Below are positions 22,921 through 34,224 of a stretch of DNA of 64,000 nt, piece by piece. The position numbers were made by a program, and so were the translations under genes. A model generated the notes under the pieces. That model ran no database searches. It was not told where the DNA came from and saw only the letters and a list, made by a program, of their open reading frames with translations. The DNA is from Vicugna pacos (taxonomy: Eukaryota > Chordata > Mammalia > Artiodactyla > Camelidae): the NCBI RefSeq assembly GCF_048564905.1, contig NC_132989.1, positions 20,355,257 through 20,419,256 of the forward strand. The letters run 5' to 3'. Each line of letters opens with the position of its first letter. Within the stretch, counting starts at the first letter, position 1.

Positions 22921-24844
22921 CTGAGCTAGGACCCTGCCCGAGAAGACCAGTGTGCAGAGACCAAGGCAGCCTACAGTGGCACGTGGTTTTCTAGAGTCCT
23001 GGTGCAGAGAAGGCATTAACAATGAGACCCTGTGGCTGTTTCCAACTAGAAATGTGTTCCCAGCTAAGGAAGCATCTGCTTTCCAGATTGACTGAAAAAA
23101 AAAAAAGGGTTTAAAAAGAAGTACTTTAAGGTGATGTTAATTGACCCAATTTAGGACCTGGATCTACCAATAAGATTCCTCCAAACCATATACATAGGGA
23201 GGGAGGCGAACAATCCCAAATCTAACCCAGCGTGAGAAAAACAGCCTTTCTGAGTGCCTTCCAAGTCTGCTTACAGGCATAGCAGCGCTGAAAGCCATGC
23301 AAATTCTCAGGCCTGTTTCCTTCCCTAGAGATACTACCAAACACTGGAGATTTAAAATGCCCAACACCTACTTTCACGTATAAAGTTCAGAATGAAACTC
23401 GGTCATTCCTATGTTGAATCAAATCTCAAGGCTTTCGCATCTACCCTGTGTCATGGCAAACTGGGGGAATTCTTGAGGATTATTTTGCAAGATCAGTTAG
23501 TTTCAAGCAGAAACGACAGTCCCTTTCTATGATTTTAGCCTGTCAAGAGGGGAAGAAAGTGATCCGTGCGAAGGAAAACATTGTTCCGTTTGTGATTTCC
23601 ACTCTGCCAGAAAACAGGGATGTTGGCCGAGCTCTGGACCGGTGTCCGGTCCCCGCCTCCTCCCATACCCCCTCTGCTGACGGGCTGGAGACAGCCAGGC
23701 ACCGCGACAGCCCTGGTGCTCGGGAAAGCACTTCTGCTGGGTCACCAAGTGTGAGGCCCGCCTGCCTCGAGCAATTTTTCTGTGAAAAAAGGAAGGACCG
23801 CTAATAACCAGACACATTTATCCAATAAAAATCAAATGGGTCACCAGGCAGGAATCTCCACCCTCAACCAAGTGAAGCCAGCTGGGCTCCTGACTGGCCA
23901 GGGAGATCTTGGCTGAGGAACGGGAAACACTGACAGGAAGGCTCTCAGAAAACAAGCAGGCGGGTCACATCACTGACCACCTCCGAAAATGTCAAGGGAG
24001 CTTGGCCTGGTACCCGCAGGAGCGGTGGCCGTGGGGGCTCCAGGAGCCTGAGGTCTAAGAGGGATGGTTTTGGGCTCGTCCAAGAAACACCCATGACGGA
24101 GCAGGCTGGAACCACTGCAGAGTTACGAGGAGGAACAAGAAAAGGAGAATGCTTCCTTGTGCAAACTGCTGTGCTTTCAAGCTGTTTTTCAAGGTTGGGG
24201 GACACCCTAAAGTTTCAGGCACAATGGTCTAAGCAGACCTCTTCTGCTTGGAGGTCAGTGAGAAACAGTGTCCTCAGTCTAACAGGAAAGATCCTCCTCC
24301 TGCAGAAAACGGATTCAACCCAGAGGAAAACTTCCTCTTTCAAATCCCTGCATTCCAAAGAATGACAAATAAAGATCAGTGTAGCAAAACCATAGCTGCC
24401 TGTTTGGGTGTAACTCTGTTGGCAGAAAACAGCACTTAGATGGTCAGATGACTTTAAAAAAAATAGGCCACCAGTTATTCCTTGTCTAATGCATATTGCT
24501 CATTCAGTGATTCATTTGGTCTCAATAAATAAGAGCGAGGCACGCAGCCTATCAGATACCATGGGATGTAGAGGTTTCCAGCTGTTTCAGGAACAGGCCT
24601 GCCTACCCCGGCTGGTCTTGGGACAGTAGGGGACAGCGCCTGCCTCTACAGTAGAAGGTCCTTGTTTTCACTGATAATACAAAGACTGGACTGACAGAGA
24701 ACTCCAGGCTATCAAGAGAGGAAGCTGGTTGGGGGGAAGATGAGGAGAACTGGCAGGGCATCTCTCTACACCCGAAAAATACATACCAGGGGGGAGGGAA
24801 GAGCAGGAGAGAAAGGACAGTGTGTGGAAAAGGCCCTCCAAATC

Positions 24845-25150
24845 ATTAATAATAATCACCATCCACAGTGCTGAACATGCACATGACATAACAAAAGAGG
24901 ATCTCATTTAATCTTCTCAACACCTTTTTGTGGAGGGGTTGATGACCCCGTTTTACAGATAAGAAAACTGAGGTAGGAAGAACTAAACAGCGGGGAGGGT
25001 ATAGCTCAGTGTGCCTAGCATGCATGAAGTCCTGGGTTCCATCCCCACTACCTCCATTAAATAAATAAACCTAATTACCCTCCCTCCAATGGCATAAAAT
25101 TAAAAAAAAAAAGAAAAAGAACTGAAGTAACTTGCCTCCCTCCCCTTCCA
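24845..25150 (-). repeat. MIR SINE, antisense, split by a camelid SINE
   Basis: The left half shows AGGATCTCATTTAATCTTCTCAACACCTTTTTGTGGAGGGG and CCCCGTTTTACAGATAAGAAAACTGAGG. The right half resumes with ACTGAAGTAACTTGCCTCCC after the inserted SINE. The continuity of the MIR consensus across the insertion shows the SINE is the younger element. Confidence 0.68.
24978..25126 (+). repeat. Camelid tRNA-derived SINE with target-site duplication
   Basis: The body (about 24991-25116) has an A-box-like GTATAGCTCAGTG, a B-box-like GTCCTGGGTTCCATCCCC, then ACTACCTCCATTAAATAAATAAACCTAATTACCC and an A-rich tail. It is flanked by AAGAACTAAA (24978-24987) and AAGAACTGAA (25117-25126), which differ at one base. 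This family is the strongest clue that the DNA is camelid. The tRNA-like head is not a working tRNA gene: the rest of the cloverleaf is missing. Confidence 0.87.
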
Positions 25151-25365
25151 ATCTGTATCTCCTTTACATTAGCTTCTGCCACAGGACTTCTCAACATCTG
25201 ATATATGAGATACCACTTTACCTCCTGCCTTTGCTAGAATATAAAATCAGCGTGAGCAGAAACTCTCATTTTTTTTTTAATCACTCGATATTCACTCCCT
25301 CAGAATGACACTTGGCCCACAGTAAGTGTTCGAACAATATTTGCTGAGCGACTGTTGACTCAATC
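25150..25365 (+). repeat. L2 3' end, diverged
   Basis: GAATATAAAATCAGCGTGAGCAGAAACTCTC, then ACTTGGCCCACAGTAAGTGTTCGAACAATATTTGCTGAGCGACTG, matches the L2 3' pattern 'agactgtgagctcc ... cacatagtaggtgctcaataaatatttgctgaatga'. Confidence 0.5.
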
Positions 25366-25629
25366 AGTAAAACCTAAGTAAAATTTCAGCCGTGTCTCTG
25401 CAGGCCAGCTTTAACCGGGCTGCATCTGAATCACACTCAGGAGGAGCCAGCAGTGCTTCAGAGAAACAGCTCCGCCTGGACGCAGGCCTTGTTTATCCTC
25501 TGAATTCCAGGGCCTGTTCCCTCGCCTCTCGCTGGCCACTAAAATCGGAGAGGACGGTTGACTCTGGCAGAATTGGAAGGCGTCTGGCATGCACACATCT
25601 TCTAGGTCACCAGAAATAACTTGGACATG

Positions 25630-25631
<2 letters not shown>

Positions 25632-25665
<34 letters not shown>
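25632..25665. repeat. (TG)17 microsatellite
   Basis: Thirty-four bases of uninterrupted TG follow ATGCA. It should be length-polymorphic. Confidence 0.97.
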
Positions 25666-25667
<2 letters not shown>

Positions 25668-26415
25668 GCGGAAAGGATGAGAGAAATCAGTTGTATTTAC
25701 CGGGCTACTGGGCAGTGAGTTCCTTCTGAGGGGTGGGGACCACTTGGGCAGGGAGAACTCCAAGGCTGAGTTCGTCCAGGGCTGGCATCACCCTCTGTCC
25801 ACCTGGCCTTTTTTCAGTCCAGACCAGCCTCTCTGTCCCTACCCCAGCGGTCTGAAAAAAGCATCTTAAGTCCCTAGTGGGACGGCCCCTGACTTCTTCC
25901 TCAGCATCTGTTTACTTCCTCCTTAAAAATCACTCTCTTCCAGAAAAACGGTGTCACAATGCCAACTCTATTGGTCACTGGGAGAGGAGAGAGTGCCTTT
26001 CGCTTCTGTGGTCCTTTGTAAGCATCCACTGAACAACCTCTGGTCTTAAGAGACAGGTCAGCCCCACTCCTTCCACCGCAGAGACTGGGGGCCTGGGCAC
26101 GTCCAGGGCCAAGGACTGGCACCGGCCAGTCGATGTTGGCATCAGGATTAAAACCGAGGGTTTCCTGCTTTCCGTGCCCGTGTTAGAGCTATCTTTCTCG
26201 TTGCCTCCGCCATCAGCTATGGGTTTTGTTTTGCTTCTTCACTTCTTAGAATCTCATTTATGAGTCATTTGCTTTCAAAGAAGATTCTGAAAACTGAAAG
26301 GCTCATCTCCTTGCGGCCAGTATGCTACAGGGAGACCCTTCCATCCTTCCTACCTTAGCCGGGCACCCCAGTCCCATCCCAGGCTAGTTGCCCCTGACTC
26401 CAAGATCACAGCCTT

Positions 26416-26843
26416 GAATCAGTTATCTAGTGCTGTAAAAAACTGGCCCAAATTCAGGGGCTTAGAACAACCACAGTGTATTATCTCTCATGAATCTATG
26501 GGTGAACTGGACAGCTTTTCTGTTGGTCTCTCTTGGACTCACTCATGCGGCTGTACTGACTGGTGGCCGGGCGCTGGGCATGGCCGGCCTTCTCTCTCCA
26601 GTAGCCCTTCATCCTAGGGAGGCCAGACTGAGCTTTTTCACATGGCGCTTGGGTTCCCAGGGGGTGAGTTGGGACGCTCTGAGGCCTTGTGGCCTGGGCT
26701 TGGAAGTCACACAAAAGCTGTCACTTGTACCACATTCTATTGGTCAAATTGGGTTAGAGGGTAAAGGCCAGCCTAGATTCAAGGACTCCACCTTTTAATG
26801 GCAGGGGCTGCAAAGATTCTTTGGCCATATTTAATCTATCACA
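26416..26843 (-). mobile_element. MLT1-type solo LTR fossil (ERVL-MaLR), reversed
   Basis: The plus strand carries the reverse of the MLT1 ends: TCAGTTATCTAGTGCTGT at one side and GGCCATATTTAATCTATCACA at the other. GAAGTCACACAAAAGCTG and CACATTCTATTGGTCAAATTGGG lie inside. It is a lone LTR with no internal retroviral part. Strong divergence puts it among old mammalian insertions. It is broken and carries no intact gene. Confidence 0.74.
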
Positions 26844-26994
26844 GGCCTTGGAGATAGAAAACAGTGAAGCACGAGGGTGAGAAGATGGGGACTGAAGAGC
26901 ATCATGTGTCAATAAGGACCGCATGGATTTGGTGTACCCACATCACACTTTTCAAAAGAAGCTGGAAATCTAGATTAAAAAAAATATATGAATA

Positions 26995-28527
26995 GATCTT
27001 ATTTTTTAGAGCAGGTTTAGGTTTACAGAAAAATTGCTCAAAATAATTTAGAATTTCCACATTACTCTCCCCATTCCCACAGGTTCCTCTATTACTAACA
27101 TCTTTCATTAGGATGGTACATTTGCTACAACTGATAAACCAATATTGATGCATTATTAATATAACTATGATTATTAACTAAAATCCATAGTTTATATGGG
27201 GACTCACTCTTTCTGTTCTATGGGTTTTGACAAATACCTAATGTCTTTTTTTTTTTAGTATTTTTTTTTTGGAGAGGGAGTAATTAAATTTATTTATTAA
27301 TTTTTTTTTCCTAATGGAGGTTCTGGGGATCGAACTCAGGACCTCCTGCATGCTAAGCATGTGCTCTACCACTTGAGCTATCCCTTCCCCTGACAAATGT
27401 GTAACATCTTGTACCTATTAGAGTAACATACAGAAGAGTATCACTGCCCTAAAAATGCCCTGTATCCATCTGCTCATCCTTCCTGTCCACTAATCTTTAT
27501 ATTGGTTTTATAGTCTTGCCTTTTCCAGAATGGCATACAGTTGGCATCATACCAGACTGCAGTCTCTTCCTTCAGAGTGGCCTTAGCAGCATGCATTTCA
27601 GGTTCATTCATGTCTTTCCAAGACTGGATAGCCTTTATCACTGAATTCAATATTTCCCTGTCTGGATGGACCACAGTTCATCCATTCACCTGCTGAAGAA
27701 CATCTTGGTTGCTTCCAAGTTTTGGCAGTTATGAATAAAGCTGCTACAAACATTTGTGGGCAGGATTCTGTGTGGACATACGTTTTCAACTCATTTGGGT
27801 AAACACCTAGGAGTGTGACTGCTTGATTGTGCTGTATGATAAATCTATGTTTAGCTTTGTAATAAACGGCCAGCTTGTCTTCAGCGTGGCTTTCTCATCT
27901 GAATTCCCGGCAGCAATGAATAAGACTTCCTGTTGCTCTCATCCTCACCAGCATTCGATCTCAGTGTTTGGGATTCTAGCCATTCAGATGGATGTGGAAT
28001 GGTATCTCATTGCCTGAATTTGCAACTCCCTAATGACACCGATGTTGGGCATCTTTTCATATGCTTCTTTGCATCTGTGTATCTTCTTTGGTGAGGTGTC
28101 TGTCCTGATCTTTTGCCCAGTAGTTAATTGGGTTCTTTGTTTACTTACTGTTGAATTTTAAGAGATCTTTGCATGATTAGGCTACTGATGTTTTATCACA
28201 CATGTGTTTTGCAAGTATTTTCTCCTGGTCTGTGGCTTGGTTTTTCATTCGCTTAGTCATGTCTCTCACAGAGCAGAAGTTTTTAACCTAAGTGAAGTCT
28301 AACTTACCAATTTTTTCTCTCATGGGTTATGCTTTTGGTCCTTGATCTAAAGAGTCAAATTCAAGGGCACCTAGGTTGTCTCCTATGTTGTCTTCTAGAA
28401 ATTCTGTCGTTTTGCATTTTACATTTAGGTCTATGATCTATTTTGAGTTAATTTTGGGAAAGCCCTAAGGTCTGTGTCTAGATTCATTTTTTTTTCATGT
28501 GGAGGTCCCATTGTTCCAGCATGCAAT
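26995..28527 (-). repeat. 5'-truncated L1, antisense, carrying a nested SINE
   Basis: Read on the minus strand this is the end of L1 ORF2 and its 3' UTR. The frame at 27604-27789 contains MFVAALFITAKTWKQPRCSS, matching the conserved L1 ORF2 C-terminal phrase MFIAALFTIAKTWNQPKCP. 28440-28527 reversed matches the ORF2 segment around 'QHWDLHMKKNESRHRP'. The 3' end near 26995 has the reversed TTAGAGCAGGTTTAGG. Stops and frameshifts break ORF2, and it is an old dead copy. A camelid SINE interrupts it at about 27246-27390. Confidence 0.83.
27228..27408 (-). repeat. Camelid tRNA-derived SINE nested in L1
   Basis: The minus strand reads GGGAAGGGATAGCTCAAGTGG, then CATGCTTAGCATGCAGGAGG, TCCTGAGTTCGATCCCC and an AATAAATTTAATTACTCC tail region, with a long A-rich tail. 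The body spans about 27246-27390. Flanks TGACAAATACCTAATGTC (27228-27245) and TGACAAATGTGTAACATC (27391-27408) agree at 13 of 18 positions, including the first 8, consistent with an aged target-site duplication. Confidence 0.86.
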
Positions 28528-28649
28528 CTGGACTTTGGTGTGAAGTGTCCTGATGTTAAAGGCTGGTTCAATCTTTTTTTTCCTGGTGGTTGTGGTGGGG
28601 GAAGAACTAAGCTCTCCTTCCCCAATACCCACGTCCATAGGCTGTTTGG

Positions 28650-28990
28650 CAACATCCTGGATCATCTCTGCCTCTCTCATTCCCCTTACCTGAAATGCTC
28701 TTCATCCTCCTGTATCATCCTACCCACGGCCCCCCTCACATCTCATCTGTTCCACCTTTCCCGATTCTCTGACTGCTCTGTGTACCTAACAGATACCCAG
28801 TTAACAGCTGTGAACGCCAAACACTGTTTGAGCTCTAAGTCCCATTTAGTACTGCCATGTACCACTGTCCTTCCTCCGTAGCCAGAGTGTACACTCTTGG
28901 GGAGACCAGGAATCCTCTATTTCTCCTTTACCTCAGGTAGCTCAGCATAGGTCTGAGCACAAATTAAGTCAATTATTTGCTGACAATTTT
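28650..28990 (+). repeat. L2 LINE 3' region
   Basis: C/T-rich L2 phrases appear in order: ACCTGAAATGCTCTTCATCCTCC, CAGAGTGTACACTCTTGGGGAGACCAGGAATCC and GTAGCTCAGCATAGGTCTGAGCACAAATTAAGTCAATTATTTGCTGA. The last is the L2 terminus. Confidence 0.6.
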
Positions 28991-31780
28991 AGAGTAGCTG
29001 GACTTTGGTCCCAGTTTACCTAGTGTCCTTTGATCTTTAGGGGAGATGGCTACCTTAAGAGGTCTAGCCAAGGACCTGCCAAAGATGGAAATCCCGCAGC
29101 CTTGCCCTGGCACGGCTAAAATGGTGCTATCTCTGGTTCTGATGCCTGATTTAGCATTACGCCCACATACACAAGAGGGCCTTGATCTCTGTGGAGAAGT
29201 AGGAAAGATTTACCAGTGAGACAGCAAAATGTGGTCTCTGAAGTATCAAAGGGTGCTGAGTCACAAACATGTTTCTTTCATTATGATTGCTACACGGTGA
29301 GAAGGATCGTTTCAGTCATTACGAGAACAATGAAAAACAAATCAATGAAATCAAAAGAACGGATAGTTTTCTGATGACTGGTTCCCCATCTTATGCCTAA
29401 TTAATAGTCAAGGTAGTGGTAATCCCCCACCCCTTGACTCGGTCTTCTGTTTTCATCCACGTCATTAGGTATTCCCATTCAAGGAGCTCTGTGACCTCAA
29501 GATGAATAAGGACAGAAGGAATGAAGGGTCCAGAACTGAGGCTGAGACCCACGTGGTCTCGGCTGATCATGACTGAGCCCATCACCATGGCAGCAGGTGT
29601 GGACAGACTTCTGAGAATTCACCAGCTCAGGAAAGTACTGCAGCTTCTCTTTGCCAAGATGAGCTCATGGTGTCCGTCCCTGGGCCACCCGGGCAAATCC
29701 CGGGCAGAAAAAACTGGGGAGGCACAAACTGGGTCACACATGTCATGGCCCTGGTTTTCAGGAACGGTCGGGGAACCAGCTTCAGAGTGACTGGGGCCGC
29801 CGGCATGGCCCTCATCAGGGCCGTGGCCAGCTCAGGTCAGCACAGTTTCTACCTTAAGAGCAGCCTTTCTGGAGCTCAACGCTCACAGGTATTAACTAGT
29901 TAGCGATTCACTGGGCTGGAAACACAGCCACACTCCTACCTCCAATCCTCCTCCGAAAGCAAACAAGTAGAACTGTTCCCAGCATCACCCTGCCTCCCCC
30001 GAGAAAGCCTCCAGGTCTATAGCAGGCAGGGAACAGGCCCACAGATGGCGTGGAGCAGGGGAAGTGACCCCCACGCCCGCCACCGCTATGTTCTATGTAA
30101 CACAAAGCACATCTAGACAACTGAAAAATAAAAAGTCCCCAGCCCCCTCCTCTGTGACCTGTTTAAAAGACATACCCCCCACTTTCCACTTAGCTGCCAA
30201 AGCAGTCTCTTTGGACACTCTACTCCAAATTCAGGGGCAATTCAGAGGGCTCCCAGCTGCTGAGCACAAAGATTAAAGACCACTGGTTGGCACTGCTGGC
30301 CGAAATCAAGGACTGGCAAGCCATCTGGGCTAGAATTGCAACCTTGCTCATGCTGAGCAACAAATAACTTGAGCAACTGCTAGGTTCAGAGCTTTAAACA
30401 AAACTAGAATGTCTGTAAAGTCTAGGAAAACAGCTCTAAGGGTCCCTGGCAAAGCCCTACTCCAAGGGAGGGAGGCGGCGGAGAACCAGAAGAGACTCAC
30501 CGCCCATGAGCTGAACAAGTTAAATTACTCGCGCTCTTGAGGCATGAGTCTACTTCTTGGTAAACAAACACGTCACCAACCAAATAACAGGTAAGGGATT
30601 AAATTTTTTGAACATCAAGGTAGAATTTAAAGCTGCCAACAACTAAAAACAGACCTGATTTTCTCAATGTACGATTTCATCTTACCCTGTTTTTACATTT
30701 TCAGTAGATGTAGTTCTTATGTTCATTTTCGAAGCATTTTTCCTTCCAAGCCTTAATATTCCTTAGTTGCTTCTAAGGCAAAAACTGTCAGACCCATTTT
30801 GCAGATCTGTAAATGTCTTAAGGAGCCAGAATGGCGGGGCGCGACCTTGCAGCCACAGCACGGAGAGGGGTGGGAGAAGGTCCTGACATCCTGGTGTCTC
30901 ACCAAGAGCAACGACTGCCCTGGAGGCAATTTGTGGCTGAACCTCAAACTATTTTCACTAGAGAAAGGGAAAGCCAACTCTGCTTTTCCTGAGTCTTATA
31001 CAACTGTGGCCGGAGAGTCCAGCTGTCCCGGCCATGGCCCCACATTCTTTGTACAAAGGCTATAGTGGACAAGGTTTACAGGGCGGTCTAAAGAAGCACG
31101 CTAAGTAATGTGGGATGCAACCACAAAAGAGAACTTTCTGGCCCAAGCAGAGTGGATCTAGTTTCCGTGGAGGATGGGAAAACCAGCCTCCAAACTGCCT
31201 GTCTCAGTTGGGGGTGCTTAACTTCCAAGGACGAAGCAATGGAGGTTCTTCTCTTGTACAGCATGTGCCCTGTGATCACAGTCCTGTAAGGTTTCAGGAG
31301 CTGGAGACTCACAGGGCTCCTGGGGGCTGTCCTCTCTGGATGTGGACACAGAGATAGCACCGAACATACTCAGCATGGTCGGGGACAAGGGAAACCGTGA
31401 CAACACGAATGAGGGAAACAGACTTAGCTACCGATCTACTGAGATACCGCAGTGCCTGGATGTTTGTAAAACTCAAAGGAATTGCTTTTCATGCCCAGCA
31501 GCCAGCACAGGCAAATAGCCATCACCAAAGCCATCTCAGCAGGATGGTGAATCAAACATCATCACGGCCAAGAAGCAGTATGTTAAGAAGAATGATTCTC
31601 CTTTGAGATGATGATGCTGAAAAAAAATCCAAAACAAATTAGCCAAGCTCCAAGTTGAGGGTGAAGGTTTAAATCATGTTCAGGGGATAATGGTCTGAGT
31701 CGGATGGGGCCAGACAGCACATTCTGGGCAGAATGGCTGACCCAGGGCCCCCGTGGCCGACAGCAGGACGTCAGACTTAC

Positions 31781-31934
31781 AGTGAGTTGGGCCGGGTGGG
31801 TTTCAGCATATCCAGGTCTGGGTCACTGGAGTTCATGTTGGGCTGCAAGCTGTTGCTGGAATTAAGGATGCTGTTTGCATTTGATGAGACGACAGATTCC
31901 GAACTGGAGTTGATGAGGCTGTTTCTTTGTTCCT
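31781..31934 (-). CDS. ARHGAP26: ARHGAP26 exon C: Ser/Asn-rich linker between RhoGAP and SH3
   Basis: This 154-nt exon starts after a strong acceptor (minus-strand TTTTTTCCCCCAG, just above 31934) and ends at a consensus donor, CT|GTAAGT. Its first two bases (AG) complete the Gln codon begun by the final C of exon B. It then encodes 50 residues, from EQRNSLINSS through LQPNMNSSDPDL to KPTRPNS, and ends with CT, the first two bases of a Leu codon. Ser and Asn make up 23 of the 50 residues, so the segment is probably disordered. In GRAF1 this linker separates the GAP domain from the C-terminal SH3. Compared with my memory of human GRAF1 (…SLESVSSNPNS… and …DLAVVKP…), this copy has one extra Val and a DML for AVV replacement. 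It is partial: the downstream exons are outside the window. Confidence 0.93.
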
Positions 31935-32324
31935 CTGGGGGAAAAAAGCCACAGATCACATGTCAATATTATTATGTATGGATAGTCAGTTTCTACACAT
32001 GTAAAAATTTACAAATAATGAGATGGGATGGCGATCTCTAGTCCCAGTGAAGCTAAGAAAAGGTCATCGGATGAGAATTACACATGGTAAAGGAAGAGTC
32101 AAAGAGTAAGAGGTGACTTGAAATGTTAGAGCAGAACACCCTCCACTTAACAGGACACATCTCCCCTTTAATATGACCAGCCTTTTCTTAAGAGTGGTCC
32201 TCCCACCCCACCATGCATTGTGTCTTCTTTTGACTGGCAGGTGGTCAGAACAGAGAGAGCCTTCAAAGTCTCCTCCAGTCAACCAGATCCTCTTGGTTTC
32301 TGTGACGATCACCTTTTATTCTAG

Positions 32325-32540
32325 AACTCCTGCCCCCAATATTGTCTTGATTGCCCAAGTCATGTCCTATCTCTGATTCTATAGCACCAGTCCATAAATA
32401 TCTACCCTTTGGCCATCCACTTCCTTATAACTCTGCAGTCTAAATCCCTGACCATGCCCCAGACACACTCCTCTGGGTTGCCTCTAGCTCCAAGTATTTG
32501 ATATTGAGTTTCAAGTTAGTGCTTTGATCAACCGATCTGT
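32325..32540 (+). repeat. Probable L2 fragment
   Basis: C/T-rich text TCCTGCCCCCAATATTGTCTTGATTGCCC, then ATCCCTGACCATGCCCCAGACACACTCC, has L2 ORF2-region character. The call is tentative. Confidence 0.38.
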
Positions 32541-32639
32541 GACCTGTGACTACAGAGTCATCTACATATAAAAAACTAAGTCTATGGTCCAAGCAGACAT
32601 ACTCGTCTTGGAGAATGTTACCAAGTCAGAGGGCAGAAA

Positions 32640-32840
32640 ACCTGAGTTCTCTTCAAGACTCCACCCTGACTGGCCATGGAGAGTCGGGCAATGATCCTTG
32701 ATGCTCTGTTTCTTGGTTAATGCAGTGATGAAACAGGGACCATGAGAAGCGCCATGTACAGCTTGGGGAGCTGTCACGAGGATCGAGTGGGATCATGTAC
32801 AAGAATGTATTTTGTAAACTTCAGAACACTGCTCAAAGAA
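32640..32840 (+). repeat. MIR SINE, diverged
   Basis: AACCTGAGTTCTCTTCAAGACTCC, GAGTCGGGCAATGATCC, GCTCTGTTTCTTGG and TGTCACGAGGATCGAGTGGGATCATGTACAAGAATGTATTTTGTAAACTTC follow MIR order. Confidence 0.55.
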
Positions 32841-33135
32841 GAGAACTTTTTGTTTCTTCCCATCTTGAAAAACTTGGAACCACGTGCTGAAGAAAACATT
32901 TTGGGGATGATTTAACTAAATGGCACGGGCACCACTGCTGTAGCAAAACATGACAGACAGGGAATGTCACTGTTGTTCCACGTTCCTTACAGATGTACCA
33001 AACTGGGGTCAACTGATGTTTTGGGCAATCAGTTTACTTATCAAGAAATATCATATCTAGATTAATCCTCACTGGACCTTTCTGAAATGAGCCAGAAGTA
33101 TACTGTACCCTCAGGAAGAAAGACTAAGCTGGTCG

Positions 33136-33290
33136 ACATGGTAGTTTATTTTTAGAATTAAAAAAAAATTTTTAAGTTTACTACAAATTAATGTTTTGTT
33201 TTTATTTTAGGGGGAGGTAATTAGGTTTATTTTTTTTGCTAAGCACAAAATCTACCACTGAGCTATACCCTCTCCCAACATGGTAGTTTA
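33136..33290 (-). repeat. Internally shortened camelid SINE with perfect 13-bp target-site duplication
   Basis: ACATGGTAGTTTA occurs at 33136-33148 and, identically, at 33278-33290. Between them, on the minus strand, GGGAGAGGGTATAGCTCAGTGGTAGATTTTGTGCTTAGC passes straight to AATAAACCTAATTACCTCCCCC. The middle of the SINE, including the B-box and CCTCCATT region, is missing. The loss is either in the source copy or after insertion. Confidence 0.78.
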
Positions 33291-33455
33291 GAGATCAACA
33301 TTTGAACTCAGGTCTTTTCAGAAAATAAAGGGCGTGATGTCATGATAAAAGATACCCTTCCCTTGTGCTAGTCATGTAGGTAAAAATATATTATGCTTAT
33401 GAAATGATGTTAGAGTAATCTTCACATCAGGTACACACATACATACACATACAAG

Positions 33456-33472
33456 CACACACACACACACAC
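33456..33472. repeat. (CA)n microsatellite
   Basis: A short perfect CA tract follows an imperfect ACATACACAT region (33432-33455). Confidence 0.9.
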
Positions 33473-34224
33473 CACTAACACCTAATACTGGGAAATTCTC
33501 ACTGCTATGCTTAAAGCCCTATCAAAGACTTAAAAGACCCCATGAGGCTATGGGGAGATTCCTGAACTCTAATTAGATCCTGCAGAAAACAAATTGTTAA
33601 GTTGATTCCTGAGACTTAGAACTATTCACATTTCAAAAGCTTAAGTTTCAAACAGAAACAACAAAGAAAGAGAAATCAAAAGAGTTACACTGAGCCAAGA
33701 TGTAGGAGGACTAACAGGGCCTGCAAATGGGAACTTGCTACCAGGAAGAAAAACAACTCTAAAATGACACAATTAGGGGGATCATTGAGGGAATGGATAT
33801 GCCGCTTATCAGCATGAATCAGCGTAAGTAAAATGTTCCTCTGCACAAAATACTCATAAAAGTAAAACACTGCGAGGAACTCAAAACTACCTTTACTCCA
33901 AGGGTAATAATGATGACACTTCTTCGGGGGTTCAGTGGAGACATTTTCTCCCTCGTATGGCAGGAGAGATGAAGGGTTTTATTAACTCTGGTTTGAGGCC
34001 AAGTTTGCCTGACATAATCATCTGAATTCATAGGAAACGGAACAGTGTGACTATGGGTCCTGTTTCTCCTACGATGATAGTTACTTGTTCACAAGAGGAT
34101 TGTAATTTTATGAATTAAAAATAATACCTTGCCAAAGGAATATTAGCTTTTCTAAAATATTATCAAGACTTTTTTCTGTCTTACTATTTATTAGAAAAAG
34201 AGGGCACCTGAGATGAAACCTTCT

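Larger units (their letters stand above)
1..31780 (-). other. ARHGAP26: Intron downstream of exon C (3' end outside the window)
   Basis: This stretch follows the exon C donor in the transcribed direction. I looked on the minus strand for the next expected segment (a Pro/Ser-rich stretch beginning roughly PPNPSPTSPLSPSW in human, from memory) and for the SH3 exons, and saw neither. The intron is therefore at least 31.8 kb here. It holds L2, MIR, L1, MER5A, MLT1 and SINE copies listed separately. Between them (for example 4550-5470, 8500-10150, 11000-13200, 14080-15400, 16000-18600, 23000-24800, 29000-31700) I see only non-coding sequence without a recognisable element. Confidence 0.85.

Noticed and set aside
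24991-25060. tRNA gene
   Set aside because: The A- and B-box-like sequences belong to the tRNA-derived head of a SINE. The acceptor stem is not closed and a SINE body and A-rich tail follow.
1-31780. Next ARHGAP26 coding exon (Pro/Ser-rich) and SH3 exons
   Set aside because: I scanned the minus strand for the expected Pro/Ser-rich and SH3 sequences and found nothing, so none is annotated.
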